Part shown: positions 1 through 8,155 of the stretch, one piece after another | Numbering within the stretch: position 1 is the stretch's first letter | Layout of the letters: every line of letters begins with the position of its first letter | Assembly (NCBI GenBank): GCA_947471565.1 | Contig: CANIVT010000006.1 | Span: 1 to 64,000, forward strand | Reading direction: 5' to 3' | Source of the DNA: Spartobacteria bacterium | GTDB lineage: Bacteria; Verrucomicrobiota; Verrucomicrobiia; Chthoniobacterales; UBA6821 | Length of the DNA stretch: 64,000 nucleotides | Notes under the pieces: generated by a model | The model's input: only the letters and a program-made list of their open reading frames with translations | What the model was told of the DNA's origin: nothing | The model's database searches: none | Position numbers and translations under genes: made by a program

Positions 1-135
1 AGACTCCACAGAACCTTCCAGCTTTTGAGCATTCATCCCTTTGAGAAGGTGCCTATCCATGAACTACTTACAGAAACCGACTTCAAATCTTATATGCCTC
101 CAGAAAATAACCAGTTGATGCTGTGGGACTTATAA
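1..135 (+). CDS. C-terminal tail of an unidentified protein, possibly a transposase (partial)
   Basis: An open frame runs from the first base to a TAA at 133-135, giving the last 44 residues of a protein whose start lies outside the window. The tail ends in NNQLMLWDL. Short hydrophobic endings of this kind (NQL.L.DL) occur at the C-terminus of several IS4/IS1634-type transposases, so a transposase tail is my guess from that resemblance only. The codons are more AT-rich than the neighbouring genes, which would fit a mobile element. No terminal inverted repeat can be assigned without the rest of the element. Confidence 0.35.
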   Translation, partial: RLHRTFQLLSIHPFEKVPIHELLTETDFKSYMPPENNQLMLWDL

Positions 136-196
136 CCGGACGCTTGTGTAGGCTTCCCTCTAAAGAATTCCCAGTACTATTTTGCTAATTATTCGT

Positions 197-221
197 AACC
201 AACCCTTCCGAAGGGGTGGTT
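197..221 (-). terminator. Hairpin just downstream of the OB-fold gene
   Basis: A 12-base arm (197-208) pairs with 210-221 with one mismatch, starting one base beyond the stop codon of the minus-strand gene at 223. No long T-run follows on the minus strand. A short TTTT follows on the plus strand, so the hairpin may serve either direction between two convergent reading frames. Confidence 0.5.
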
Positions 222-222
222 T

Positions 223-786
223 TCACCGACCTGATTCCAACATCTTGCGTTGTTCGGAGGAGAGCAGCTTGCAGGCGGTCAGGACAATGTCTCCGACCTT
301 GAGATCCTTGAAATCCCCCTTGATGGCCACTTTTTGGTCAACGGAGAGGTATGGTTCGCGCCCAAGGATCATACCGCTGCGGTCACGGCGGATCAGAAAG
401 GCTTGGGAACCGTCGCCAGAAACCTCAATCGAGCTATTCTGCGGCACCGATCCGAACAGGAAGTTGCATTTCACGGCAGGGAGGCTTGCCGAGGCATCCT
501 GCAGGGTGACCACGAGCACCTTGTTCTCGCTGTTGCCATTGCTGAGTGCGGAGACCCGACCGATGACCGTGATCCGTTGATTGGAGTATTTTCCAGAAGC
601 GGCCGTGCCATTCTTAGCAAAATCACCGGCAATTGTGTTGAGGGGAACAACTCGATTGTTCGGGAGGGGCTGGAGGTAAGAGGCCGCATCCATCTGCGCG
701 ATCTTGGAAGGGGCAAAAGTGTCCTGAGCAGCAAGAGGAGCAACTAGGGAGAGGGTGAGCAACAGGAGAATCAGGGGAGATTTCAT
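223..786 (-). CDS. Secreted OB-fold (tRNA_anti-like) domain protein
   Basis: The 187-residue product starts at ATG 784-786, behind a weak GAG ribosome site. Residues 1-22 form a signal peptide (KSPLILLLLTLSL, then APLAAQ). The frame is open further upstream, but that part overlaps crcB on the other strand and has no signal peptide, so it is not used. After a linker, the segment around SNQRITVIGRVSAL and VLVVTLQDAS has the strand pattern of the tRNA_anti-like OB-fold family, common in secreted proteins of unknown role. The gene diverges from crcB with 103 bases between starts. The ligand is unknown; nucleic acid or oligosaccharide binding would both fit an OB fold. Confidence 0.75.
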   Translation of the reverse strand: MKSPLILLLLTLSLVAPLAAQDTFAPSKIAQMDAASYLQPLPNNRVVPLNTIAGDFAKNGTAASGKYSNQRITVIGRVSALSNGNSENKVLVVTLQDASASLPAVKCNFLFGSVPQNSSIEVSGDGSQAFLIRRDRSGMILGREPYLSVDQKVAIKGDFKDLKVGDIVLTACKLLSSEQRKMLESGR

Positions 787-889
787 CGTTTTCACTCTAT
801 CGGCGGCTTTGCTCAAAAACAACCATCCATGGAGGTTCCTCGTTTTAACCTTCCAAAGCACTCTTTTCATCCTTTCTACTTCGCTGCGC

Positions 890-1300
890 ATGAGCGTTCT
901 CTCCTTCCTGTTAAAACACCCCTGGACCATGGCGGCAACAGGTGGCGCCATCGGAGCTGTGGCTCGGGTCATCGTCAGCACCGGGGTGGCACGCTGGACG
1001 GGGGAGGAGTTTCCCTTCGGAACGATCGTGGTCAACGTGACAGGGGCGCTGATCATGGGAATGCTGGCCGGATACGGACAATCGGAGCCCGGTAAATTGG
1101 TTTTCAGCGAACCGGCCCGCACCTTCCTGATGATCGGGGTGCTCGGGGGATACACGACCTTTTCATCCTTCAGCCTCCAGACTTTCCTGCTCCTCGAACA
1201 GGGGAATCTTCTCGGAGCATCCCTGAATGTCCTTCTCTCCGTCCTGCTCTGTATCGCCGGAATCTGGGCCGGTTTTGCGGCGATCCGTCTGTTCGTCTAG
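890..1300 (+). CDS. crcB: Fluoride ion channel CrcB/Fluc
   Basis: This 136-residue protein has four predicted membrane helices and the hallmarks of the Fluc family: GGAIGAVARV in helix 1, FGTIVVNVTGA in helix 2, and the GGYTTFSSFS break in helix 3. Fluc proteins are small dual-topology dimers that export fluoride through the inner membrane. Start ATG 890 gives the usual family length; the frame upstream of it lacks a family match. No fluoride riboswitch is recognisable in the 103 bases upstream. A single gene is present, which suggests a homodimeric channel. Confidence 0.93.
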   Translation: MSVLSFLLKHPWTMAATGGAIGAVARVIVSTGVARWTGEEFPFGTIVVNVTGALIMGMLAGYGQSEPGKLVFSEPARTFLMIGVLGGYTTFSSFSLQTFLLLEQGNLLGASLNVLLSVLLCIAGIWAGFAAIRLFV

Positions 1301-1351
1301 GCCGGTTCCCGGTGTGGTTGCCGAGAAGGTGTTTTTTTCTTCGCCAACGGG

Positions 1352-1972
1352 GTGATATCACGCAATCTCACGGGCTTTCCATCTTTACGCCCACTCCGAG
1401 CATCAGAACTTCCCGTGAGAAAGGGTTTCTCTCTCCTAGAATTACTCTCCGTCCTGGGACTCCTAGGCATGTTGGCAGCACTCTCCTTCCCGGCATGGCG
1501 GTCTTTGTTAAGTTCAGGCGCCCGTCGGACGGGTGAGTCACGGATCATGGATGCCATGGAGCATGCCCGTAGCGAGGCAATCTCCTCCGGTCGGGAGGTT
1601 TGGGTTGTGTTCCGACACAACGGGGCAAAAGGGCCGGATGCCGATCGCATCATGGCAAGAGAGGGTGGAAAAATCGTCCCCTTGGGCGGATGGAATCGAC
1701 TCCCTCAGGGCATCACCTTCCATGCAGGATCGAAAGCCATTCCCGATGCCCGCCCCCCAAAGGAGATTCTGGAGACGGCTGACAATCCAGCCTGTGTGCA
1801 GGATTCCTTCGGAGCGGTGATGTTCCTTCGCTCTGGAACCGTCGGCTGGCCCAAACCGGGCGCAGAAAGCCTCTGCATCCCTCTGGATTCCATGGGCGGG
1901 ACAAGCCTCATCACCCTTTCCAGGGGCACCGGACGAGCAAGTATTTCCCGACCTCAAGGAGGAAACCAATGA
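1352..1972 (+). CDS. vccD: Verru_Chthon cassette protein D (GspH/FimT-like minor pseudopilin)
   Basis: The 206-residue product carries a class III prepilin signal: VRKG before the cleavage point, then FSLLELLSVLGLL, with glutamate at mature position 5 and a hydrophobic helix of about 20 residues. After it comes a globular domain whose size matches GspH/FimT pseudopilins. The start is uncertain. GTG 1352 gives a 25-residue leader, while GTG 1415 would give a leader of only MRKG; neither has a good ribosome site. The stop overlaps the next start by four bases (ATGA), so it is translationally coupled to protein B. The family is known by name from Verrucomicrobia but has no assigned function; the GspH comparison is my inference. 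Confidence 0.85.
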   Translation: MISRNLTGFPSLRPLRASELPVRKGFSLLELLSVLGLLGMLAALSFPAWRSLLSSGARRTGESRIMDAMEHARSEAISSGREVWVVFRHNGAKGPDADRIMAREGGKIVPLGGWNRLPQGITFHAGSKAIPDARPPKEILETADNPACVQDSFGAVMFLRSGTVGWPKPGAESLCIPLDSMGGTSLITLSRGTGRASISRPQGGNQ

Positions 1973-2490
1973 GGAGTACCGACGTGCCCTTGCGCGGATT
2001 CACGCTGCTGGAAATCCTGATTGCCACGGGACTCTTTGCCATTGCGGTGACCGGACTGATCGCCCTGTTTCCAACAGTTCAGCGCGTTTCCCGCGAGGGG
2101 GAGGAAGAGGCGCGGGCAACCCTGATCGCGGAAAACATCCTCGACACCTTGACGCTTCCCTCTCGCCCCGGTGCCTTCTCTCTGGCTACCGGATCATCAG
2201 GTCGCTCGCTCTGCTTTGAACCGCTCGACCCTCGCTTACCCTCGGAGCATTTCGTGGCTTACGGAGCAGCCTGCGAGCCCCTCTTTCCTTTGGAACAAGA
2301 AAAGGCCTGCTTGCCGGCCACTAATCTGGAGGTTCTCGACATCGCGTCCGTCCGTCTGGGAACAAAACCCTCTCTCCCCGGACTGGTGTTGGCGGAAATT
2401 GAGGTCACCTCGCCGGCCTCGGCCCCGGCTTCAGGGCGCTCAACGCAGCGATTCGTCCGCCTCTTTCCGATGCCTCCCGCTCATGACTAG
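1969..2490 (+). CDS. vccB: Verru_Chthon cassette protein B (GspI/PilV-like minor pseudopilin)
   Basis: This 173-residue protein begins with a nine-residue leader ending in RG, then FTLLEILIATGLFAIAV, a clear prepilin peptidase site with Glu5. The residues after the helix (LFPTVQRVSREGEEEARA) resemble PilV/GspI minor pilins, where the helix runs into a polar amphipathic stretch. It overlaps protein D by four bases and protein C by eight, so D, B and C are one coupled unit. It is expected to be inserted in the inner membrane and then built into a pilus-like fibre or tip. No function has been assigned to the family. Confidence 0.85.
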   Translation: MRSTDVPLRGFTLLEILIATGLFAIAVTGLIALFPTVQRVSREGEEEARATLIAENILDTLTLPSRPGAFSLATGSSGRSLCFEPLDPRLPSEHFVAYGAACEPLFPLEQEKACLPATNLEVLDIASVRLGTKPSLPGLVLAEIEVTSPASAPASGRSTQRFVRLFPMPPAHD

Positions 2491-3217
2491 CAGGCTTTCC
2501 CGGATCTCACCTCGAAGGCCGACTGCCGCCTTCACCCTGCTGGAAGTCCTGATTTCATCGGTCATCCTGCTCACGCTGATGGTCCTGCTGCTCGGAGTCT
2601 GCGAAGGGGGCTCTCGTTTCTGGAACCACGCGGAACGACGCAGGGCCCCGCTCCGAGAAGCCGGTGCTTCCCTGCGACTCATTGCTCACGATCTCAGGTC
2701 TGCCGTGATCACGGCCGATCCCTCTTCCCTGGTTATTCAGAGGGGAACAAACGGGATGGACTCGCTTTTTTTTCTCGTTTCACACCCCTCCGATCACCGT
2801 CCCGGAACGAGCGTTGGGGATCTCTGTGCGACAGGATATTTTCTCGCTCCTTCCCAGCATGACCAAGGTGAACAGGCCCTCTACCGCTTCCACGCCTCGG
2901 GTCATGAGGTTCTGGAAGCCCTTGAGTCAGGAACGTTACTGAAGCTTTATGCATCAGCCACACCCGGATCGGCCGACACCGAACTGTTAGCCCGGCATGT
3001 GGCCTCCTTGGATGTGCGCTCTATCGATTCAGGATCCACATCGGACCATCCATCCGCACTGGCGCTGGAAATCATCACCGTCGATGGGAATACCGATAGC
3101 CTGCTTGCCAGAGCGGGATCCGATTGGAATTCCCGGGAAAAATTACTCTCAAAGAACAGCGCGCGCCTCGGCGCCGTGGTATCCCTCCCTCCCGTCCGTC
3201 AACCCGTTCCCCCCTAA
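2483..3217 (+). CDS. vccC: Verru_Chthon cassette protein C (GspJ/PilW-like minor pseudopilin)
   Basis: The 244-residue product starts at ATG 2483, inside the last codons of protein B; the open frame continues upstream but overlaps B out of frame. Residues 15-36 read AAFTLLEVLISSVILLTLM: a prepilin helix with Glu5, but with alanine instead of glycine before the cleavage site. The following RFWNHAERRRAPLREAGASL and RLIAHDLRSAV are typical of GspJ/PilW proteins, where an Arg-rich stretch precedes the globular domain. It ends in TAATG, overlapping the start of protein A by one base. Confidence 0.85.
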   Translation: MTSRLSRISPRRPTAAFTLLEVLISSVILLTLMVLLLGVCEGGSRFWNHAERRRAPLREAGASLRLIAHDLRSAVITADPSSLVIQRGTNGMDSLFFLVSHPSDHRPGTSVGDLCATGYFLAPSQHDQGEQALYRFHASGHEVLEALESGTLLKLYASATPGSADTELLARHVASLDVRSIDSGSTSDHPSALALEIITVDGNTDSLLARAGSDWNSREKLLSKNSARLGAVVSLPPVRQPVPP

Positions 3218-5982
3218 TGAACCGGCGGCAGACCATTTTACTGCGTCATGACAGCCCTGTCGCTTCAGCGGTTGTCTCGGTCCTGATCGTCGTTGCCTTG
3301 CTCAGCATGGTGCTGGTGGGACTGCTTCAGGGAGTGCGCTTGGACAGAAAAAGCTCCTCTTCTTTCGCCCGCGAAACGGAGGCTCGCTTCGCCACGGATT
3401 CCGCAGTTGCTGCGGCAATGACGCGCCTCTCCCTCTGCATTTCCAATGCACCCGCCTTCGTTGTTGGTCTTGCGCACCGCGGTTCGTCGAATGAAGGAGT
3501 TGCCCCTGCACTTGTGCTGAGTGTCACCAACCTCGACAGCACGCAGCAATTGGTGCCGCTCTTCTCCTGCGATCTGAAACCTCTGGCTTCCTATCCGAAG
3601 ATACCGGCCGATTATGCAGAACATCAGATTTCCAACAGCCTCTCGACCAACCCGCTCCTCTGTGTTGATCTGAATGATCCTAAACTTCTCGGATCACCTG
3701 CCGGAGAAGGCACGGCCACTCATCTTCAGGAATGCCTGATCGCGTCCGAAGGAAAATACCCCGCGCTCTGGCAACATCTGACTGATAGCTCGGGCAGAGT
3801 GGTTGCCCGCTATGCCTTCGTGATGACAGACGAATCGTCGCGATTGAATCCGGCACTTGCCGGAAAAGGGACGCGTACGGATCCCATGGATTGGGATCAT
3901 GGACCGGGGGACATTGCTCTGACGAATGCTGCAGGCACCCTTCTCTCTGCCGAGGAGGCGGATCACCTGATCAGGGAAGCCACCATGATGCCGACGGAGG
4001 AGAGTTTCGCGCACGCGTTCGGGGACCAGGAGCGTTTTCAGGAAAAGAGTCATCTGCTTACCCGCGACCTCTGTCTTCTCCCTGACGTGATCCCCGCAGG
4101 CTATCCGGAGGGAGGCCTGCCTAAATACAACATCAACGATATGGCTACCAATCCGGCGTGGGGTGCCACCCCCTATGCCCGGGCAACCAACATTGCCGCC
4201 GTCATCGACCGAAATCTTCCGAAATTCAAACAGCGCGACCCGTCGCTTTCGGCCAACCAAGGGATCCTCTATCTGCAGCGACTCAGTTGCTCCCTTGTGG
4301 ATTACATCTCCGGAGATCCCGAGTCGACGGGAGCATCTCCAGAGGAACCACTGGGTCGTAACCTCGTCCCGTATGTCACGCAGCTGGCGGAGAGGTGCGT
4401 CCGAAAGGAACTCACAAGCAACTCCGTGACCATTGAGAGCCGGTTCTTTGCCGAGGTCTGGAATCCCAATACCTCGGCCATTCCGTCGGGCGGCATTGCC
4501 TCCCTGACCATTACCAACCGAGCGCGCCTTCTCTACGGAACAGGGATCGCCTCACCCTTCCATGATTATCACGGCACGTCTGCGCCCCTGCCCTCAATCC
4601 GCCCCAACGAATTGATCGTGATCGCTTTTCCTCCCCAGGAGCAGACCTGGAGTTCACCGACGACCACGACCTCCGCCCCATACTGGAAGCAGGGACCGCT
4701 TGGCAATGCGAACGACGCGATGCATCAGCCATTCCTCTTCTCGTGGAACGGACGGGTGGCCGACCGCACCCGTCCAGCAGGCATCTCCCCATCGGATCAA
4801 GCCGGGGGCCTCATGCATTTGGAGCAGCAACTCACCAACAGTCTTCCCTACTGGCAGTGCATGACGGTTCCAACAGGCTCCTCGAAATCGGGGGGAGACT
4901 CCGAGGAGGTCGATGCGGACGAGGCGATCTCACCTGGCAGTTACCGTGCGGTCGGGGATCCCCGGCAGACATTTCTCACGACCTACCTCTGGCAGGCAGT
5001 GAAGGATTATCAGGGGAAAACCCGATGGAACGGCGTCAATCCCGCCGGCCTCAGCCAACCGGGATCGATCCTCGACCCAATGAACATCTGGACGAGACGT
5101 GACCGCGTCCCGGTCAATCCCGTCACCGGGATCCGCCCCGCGTCCATCAACCAGACCCCTGAGACGATCGCCAACCCCTATGACCCGGCTCGGGATGGGA
5201 ACCTCGCCCCCTCAGTGATCCGAAAGGGTACGATGAATGCCATCGGGGAGCTTGGAAACATCTATGACCCCGCACAGGCGGACGATGCCGGAGAATCGCC
5301 CAAGGCCGGGGGCAAAGGACGGGAAAACGTCTTCTGCTCAGGCGGCGGGCGCACCCTGCGATTCGGGCAACCCGAATTCCATTCCGCGAACCCGAAATAC
5401 GACTGGGATGTTCCCGGTAAGCGCGCCCTCGATCTGATCGATCTTTTTACGGTGAAGGATATGGGTCGCCAACCCGGTGCCACGATGAGTGGGACGAATG
5501 CCGGCATTCCCGGAAGGATTAATGTGAACACAGCCTCACACGGAGTGCTCACCGCCCTCTTCTCCGGCGTCTCGGTGAGCTCGGACCAACGCTTTACCAA
5601 CTGCACACTCAGCGCTTCAGCCTCTGATCACCTTGCTTCCTTGATCGAGGAACATCGCCCCTTCAACCGGCTCTCGGACCTAGGATTCCTCACCACCGAT
5701 CTGGTCAACGCGGACTCCTATCTCCCGACCCTCTCCCGCAACGCCCCAGGCAGTTCGCCTCCGGCGGCCGATGTCTTTGACAGGGCAAGGGAGGAGGCTT
5801 TTGCCAAAATCATCGGCCATTGCTCCGTCCAGTCTCGCAGTTTTCGGATCGTGGCCGTGGGACAGGCCGTTGATCTTGCGGGAAAACCCGTCTCGACCTC
5901 GGTGATGGAAGGAATCATCCATCTCACCCCCGATACCCGAGGAACACTCGTTCCCTCGCTGCACGACGTCCGCTGGCGCTGA
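3217..5982 (+). CDS. vccA: Verru_Chthon cassette protein A (large GspK-like tip pseudopilin)
   Basis: The 921-residue product starts at ATG 3217, one base into the stop codon of C; the 31 extra upstream codons of the open frame lie within C. The N-terminus (SPVASAVVSVLIVVALLSMV) is a pilin-like helix without Glu5, as in GspK, followed by a heptad-like stretch (FARETEARFATDSAVAAAM). Near residues 767-775 it has GRINVNTAS followed by VLTALF, the helix-hairpin-helix motif of GspK, and around 813 a second such segment (RPFNRLSDLGFLT). It is about three times longer than GspK, with a large central region. By analogy it would cap the fibre; this is inference. Confidence 0.85.
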   Translation: MNRRQTILLRHDSPVASAVVSVLIVVALLSMVLVGLLQGVRLDRKSSSSFARETEARFATDSAVAAAMTRLSLCISNAPAFVVGLAHRGSSNEGVAPALVLSVTNLDSTQQLVPLFSCDLKPLASYPKIPADYAEHQISNSLSTNPLLCVDLNDPKLLGSPAGEGTATHLQECLIASEGKYPALWQHLTDSSGRVVARYAFVMTDESSRLNPALAGKGTRTDPMDWDHGPGDIALTNAAGTLLSAEEADHLIREATMMPTEESFAHAFGDQERFQEKSHLLTRDLCLLPDVIPAGYPEGGLPKYNINDMATNPAWGATPYARATNIAAVIDRNLPKFKQRDPSLSANQGILYLQRLSCSLVDYISGDPESTGASPEEPLGRNLVPYVTQLAERCVRKELTSNSVTIESRFFAEVWNPNTSAIPSGGIASLTITNRARLLYGTGIASPFHDYHGTSAPLPSIRPNELIVIAFPPQEQTWSSPTTTTSAPYWKQGPLGNANDAMHQPFLFSWNGRVADRTRPAGISPSDQAGGLMHLEQQLTNSLPYWQCMTVPTGSSKSGGDSEEVDADEAISPGSYRAVGDPRQTFLTTYLWQAVKDYQGKTRWNGVNPAGLSQPGSILDPMNIWTRRDRVPVNPVTGIRPASINQTPETIANPYDPARDGNLAPSVIRKGTMNAIGELGNIYDPAQADDAGESPKAGGKGRENVFCSGGGRTLRFGQPEFHSANPKYDWDVPGKRALDLIDLFTVKDMGRQPGATMSGTNAGIPGRINVNTASHGVLTALFSGVSVSSDQRFTNCTLSASASDHLASLIEEHRPFNRLSDLGFLTTDLVNADSYLPTLSRNAPGSSPPAADVFDRAREEAFAKIIGHCSVQSRSFRIVAVGQAVDLAGKPVSTSVMEGIIHLTPDTRGTLVPSLHDVRWR

Positions 5983-5998
5983 AATCAATCCCTTTCCC

Positions 5999-6763
5999 AT
6001 GCTCGCCGCATCATTTCTCCTCCTGGCCCAGAGTCTCGCCATCTCGCATGGGACGACGACCGGTCATCGCGTGATGGCGCATTCCCACCATGGTCATCCC
6101 TTCCCCAATCCCTCCGCCACTCCTCAGGTAAAAGTCACCATCGTCAACGCCACCTGCGCCCCCTCCATTGCTCTCTCCGTGTCAGGAACGAATCTTCCCG
6201 TTGCCTATCCCTCTTTTCCGCAGGGGGAATGGACGGCCAATGCAGCCGTCACCAACACGGAGATCCATTACACGGCGCGCTTTCCAGAAGGTCAGGTGAT
6301 CGCCAACAGGATCATCCGTCTCGCTCCGCAATCCTCCCAATTCCTCCTTCTCACTGGGGATCTCAGCCGGAAGGGTCCCTCCGAAAAGCTCCCCCAAATG
6401 ACGCCAACCTCCTGCGAATCACCTCATCCTTGGCCAGCAAACTTTCAGTTCCATCTCTATACCGTCGAATTGGTCACGAAGGATCCCTGCCATTACCGGG
6501 TCGTCAACGCGATGCCGGGGAAAACTCTGACCCTTCTCACGCGAGCGCATGACGGAAAACCGTCACGCCTTCTCGGCCTTCTCGCTCCGGGCAACAGCCT
6601 TCTGCTGACAGGTCAACCCTCCAGCATTGACTGGATCGCCGAGATCGACGGGGAATCCCGTCCGCTGGCGATCACCCAGGAAGGGGCTGTCGGCAACTGC
6701 CTCATCCCCTTTTTCCTGAGAAATGGAAAACCCGATTTCGTGCGGGTCTTTGAAACCCCCTGA
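5999..6763 (+). CDS. Secreted protein of unknown function, linked to the Verru_Chthon cassette
   Basis: A 254-residue protein begins 16 bases after cassette protein A. Residues 1-16 (MLAASFLLLAQSLAIS) look like a short signal peptide, followed by a His-rich stretch (GHRVMAHSHHGHPFP). The rest is predicted beta-rich, with about four repeats of a strand-turn pattern. Three cysteines (in NATCAPS, PTSCESP and DPCHYR) and a fourth near the C-terminus (VGNCLIP) could form disulfides. I do not recognise a family. Its position, strand and spacing suggest that it is co-transcribed with the pseudopilin genes and acts outside the inner membrane. Confidence 0.7.
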   Translation: MLAASFLLLAQSLAISHGTTTGHRVMAHSHHGHPFPNPSATPQVKVTIVNATCAPSIALSVSGTNLPVAYPSFPQGEWTANAAVTNTEIHYTARFPEGQVIANRIIRLAPQSSQFLLLTGDLSRKGPSEKLPQMTPTSCESPHPWPANFQFHLYTVELVTKDPCHYRVVNAMPGKTLTLLTRAHDGKPSRLLGLLAPGNSLLLTGQPSSIDWIAEIDGESRPLAITQEGAVGNCLIPFFLRNGKPDFVRVFETP

Positions 6764-6772
6764 CGAGCAATC

Positions 6773-7489
6773 TCAGGAAGCAAGGATCGTCCGCAGATCC
6801 TCCGGCATGCGTCCCTCGTAGAGAGCGCGACCGATAATGGCTCCGTGGATACCGGGCACCCGTGCCAGATCTCGGATATCCTGTGGACCCGAGACCCCGC
6901 CACTCGCAATCAGATCGCACGGAACGGCATCGGCCATCTCTCGCATGGCGGCAAGATTGGGCCCCTGAAGCATTCCGTCGGTGGCGATGTCGGTGTAGAT
7001 AATCGAGCGGATCCCTGCGTTCACGGCCTGTCGCGCGAGATCAAGAGCCGTAAGTTCCATGGTCTCGACCCATCCCTTCACCGCCACCCTGCCATCCTTG
7101 GCATCGATCCCGACGGCGAGACGGGAAGGGCCGAAGGCACCAGCGGCCTGATCCAGAAACCCCGGTTCCGCAGCCTTGGTCCCGATGATGACACGGCGGA
7201 CGCCGGTTGACAGACCCGCCTCGATGGAGGCGGCGTCACGCATTCCCCCACCTAGCTCGCACGGAACCGAGACGGCTTTCGCGATCTCGCGAATCACCTC
7301 CAGGTTCCGGCTCTTCCCGTCAAAGGCCGCATCCAGGTCAACGAGGTGAATCCAGTCTGCTCCGGAAGCCTCCCATTTCTTGGCCATGGCCACGGGATCA
7401 TCGGAATAAATGGTTTTTTTCTCGGCGAGGCCGCGCTCAAGGCGGACAACCTTGCCATCCATCAGATCAATCGCGGGGTAGAGGAGCAT
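6773..7489 (-). CDS. hisA: Phosphoribosyl-formimino-AICAR-ribotide isomerase HisA
   Basis: HisA catalyses the Amadori rearrangement in the fourth step of histidine synthesis. The 238-residue TIM barrel shows the catalytic aspartates D8 (in PAIDLMDGKVVRL) and D129 (in VGIDAKDG), and the paired phosphate-binding loops CELGGGMRD (77-84) and SGGVSG (196-201), with GRALYEG at 220-226. Length is normal. It is the last gene of a minus-strand unit, 18 bases after hisH. The gap holds a heptamer repeat array that extends into hisH. No Shine-Dalgarno sequence precedes the ATG, so translation may depend on coupling. Confidence 0.97.
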   Translation of the reverse strand: MLLYPAIDLMDGKVVRLERGLAEKKTIYSDDPVAMAKKWEASGADWIHLVDLDAAFDGKSRNLEVIREIAKAVSVPCELGGGMRDAASIEAGLSTGVRRVIIGTKAAEPGFLDQAAGAFGPSRLAVGIDAKDGRVAVKGWVETMELTALDLARQAVNAGIRSIIYTDIATDGMLQGPNLAAMREMADAVPCDLIASGGVSGPQDIRDLARVPGIHGAIIGRALYEGRMPEDLRTILAS

Positions 7490-7524
7490 GAATTTGGGAG
7501 CTGGGAGTTAGGAGATGGAGACCA
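7490..7524 (+). repeat. Degenerate heptamer array between hisA and hisH
   Basis: Five successive seven-base units start at 7490 (for example GGAGCTG, then GGAGTTA, then GGAGATG). The array begins at the base before the hisA start and covers the stop codon and last codons of hisH, so the final residues of HisH (VSIS) are encoded by repeat units. Confidence 0.65.
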
Positions 7525-8155
7525 GCGAATCAATGAAGTTACGGAGCATGGCGAGGCCGAGTGCCTGGCTCTTCTCGGGATGGAACTGAACCGCGCTCAG
7601 ATTGCCCCGGGTGACGCTTGAGGCAAACTCGACGCCGTAGCCGCAGGTCGACGTGACGGTCGTTTTATCCTCCGGCACTGGGTAGTAGGAATGGACGAAG
7701 TAGAAATCAGGATTTTCACCAAGCCCCTTGAGGAGCCGGTCGTCGGGCTTGGTAAGTTGAAGCTGGTTCCATCCCATATGCGGAATTTTCAGGCCGCACT
7801 CCCGGGGAAAATGCACGACCCTCCCCTTGAGCGCACCGAACCCGTCTACTCCGGGTGATTCCTCGCTCGTCTCGAAAAGCAACTGGTAGCCCAGGCAGAT
7901 ACCGAGATAGGGACGGTCCGCCGCAAGCCATTCCTTGAGAAAGTCCCAGAGCCCGGCCTCCCGGAGTTGGCGCGCGCAGTCGCCGAAGGATCCCACGCCG
8001 GGCACAACCAGCGCGGCGCATCCCTCCGCCTCGGCTTCACGGGTGACATGAATCACGTCAGCACCCGCATGTTCGAGGGCGCGCTGGACGCTGCGCAGGT
8101 TCCCGCTGCCGTAGTCGACCAGTCCGATCCTGGGAGAGGACACGTCCCGACTCAC
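7508..8155 (-). CDS. hisH: Imidazole glycerol phosphate synthase glutaminase subunit HisH
   Basis: HisH is a class I glutamine amidotransferase that feeds ammonia to HisF. The 215-residue product has C87 in LGICLGYQ and H192 and E194 in FHPEKS, the full Cys-His-Glu triad, plus the oxyanion loop PGVGSFG. The GTG start at 8153-8155 overlaps the hisB stop by four bases (GTGA) with AAGGG seven bases upstream. A second GTG at 8141-8143 is an alternative giving four fewer residues. hisF is not in the window. The last codons come from a heptamer repeat. Confidence 0.95.
   Translation of the reverse strand: MSRDVSSPRIGLVDYGSGNLRSVQRALEHAGADVIHVTREAEAEGCAALVVPGVGSFGDCARQLREAGLWDFLKEWLAADRPYLGICLGYQLLFETSEESPGVDGFGALKGRVVHFPRECGLKIPHMGWNQLQLTKPDDRLLKGLGENPDFYFVHSYYPVPEDKTTVTSTCGYGVEFASSVTRGNLSAVQFHPEKSQALGLAMLRNFIDSLVSIS

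Noticed and set aside
787-889. Possible fluoride riboswitch before crcB
   Set aside because: The conserved pseudoknot core sequence is not present.
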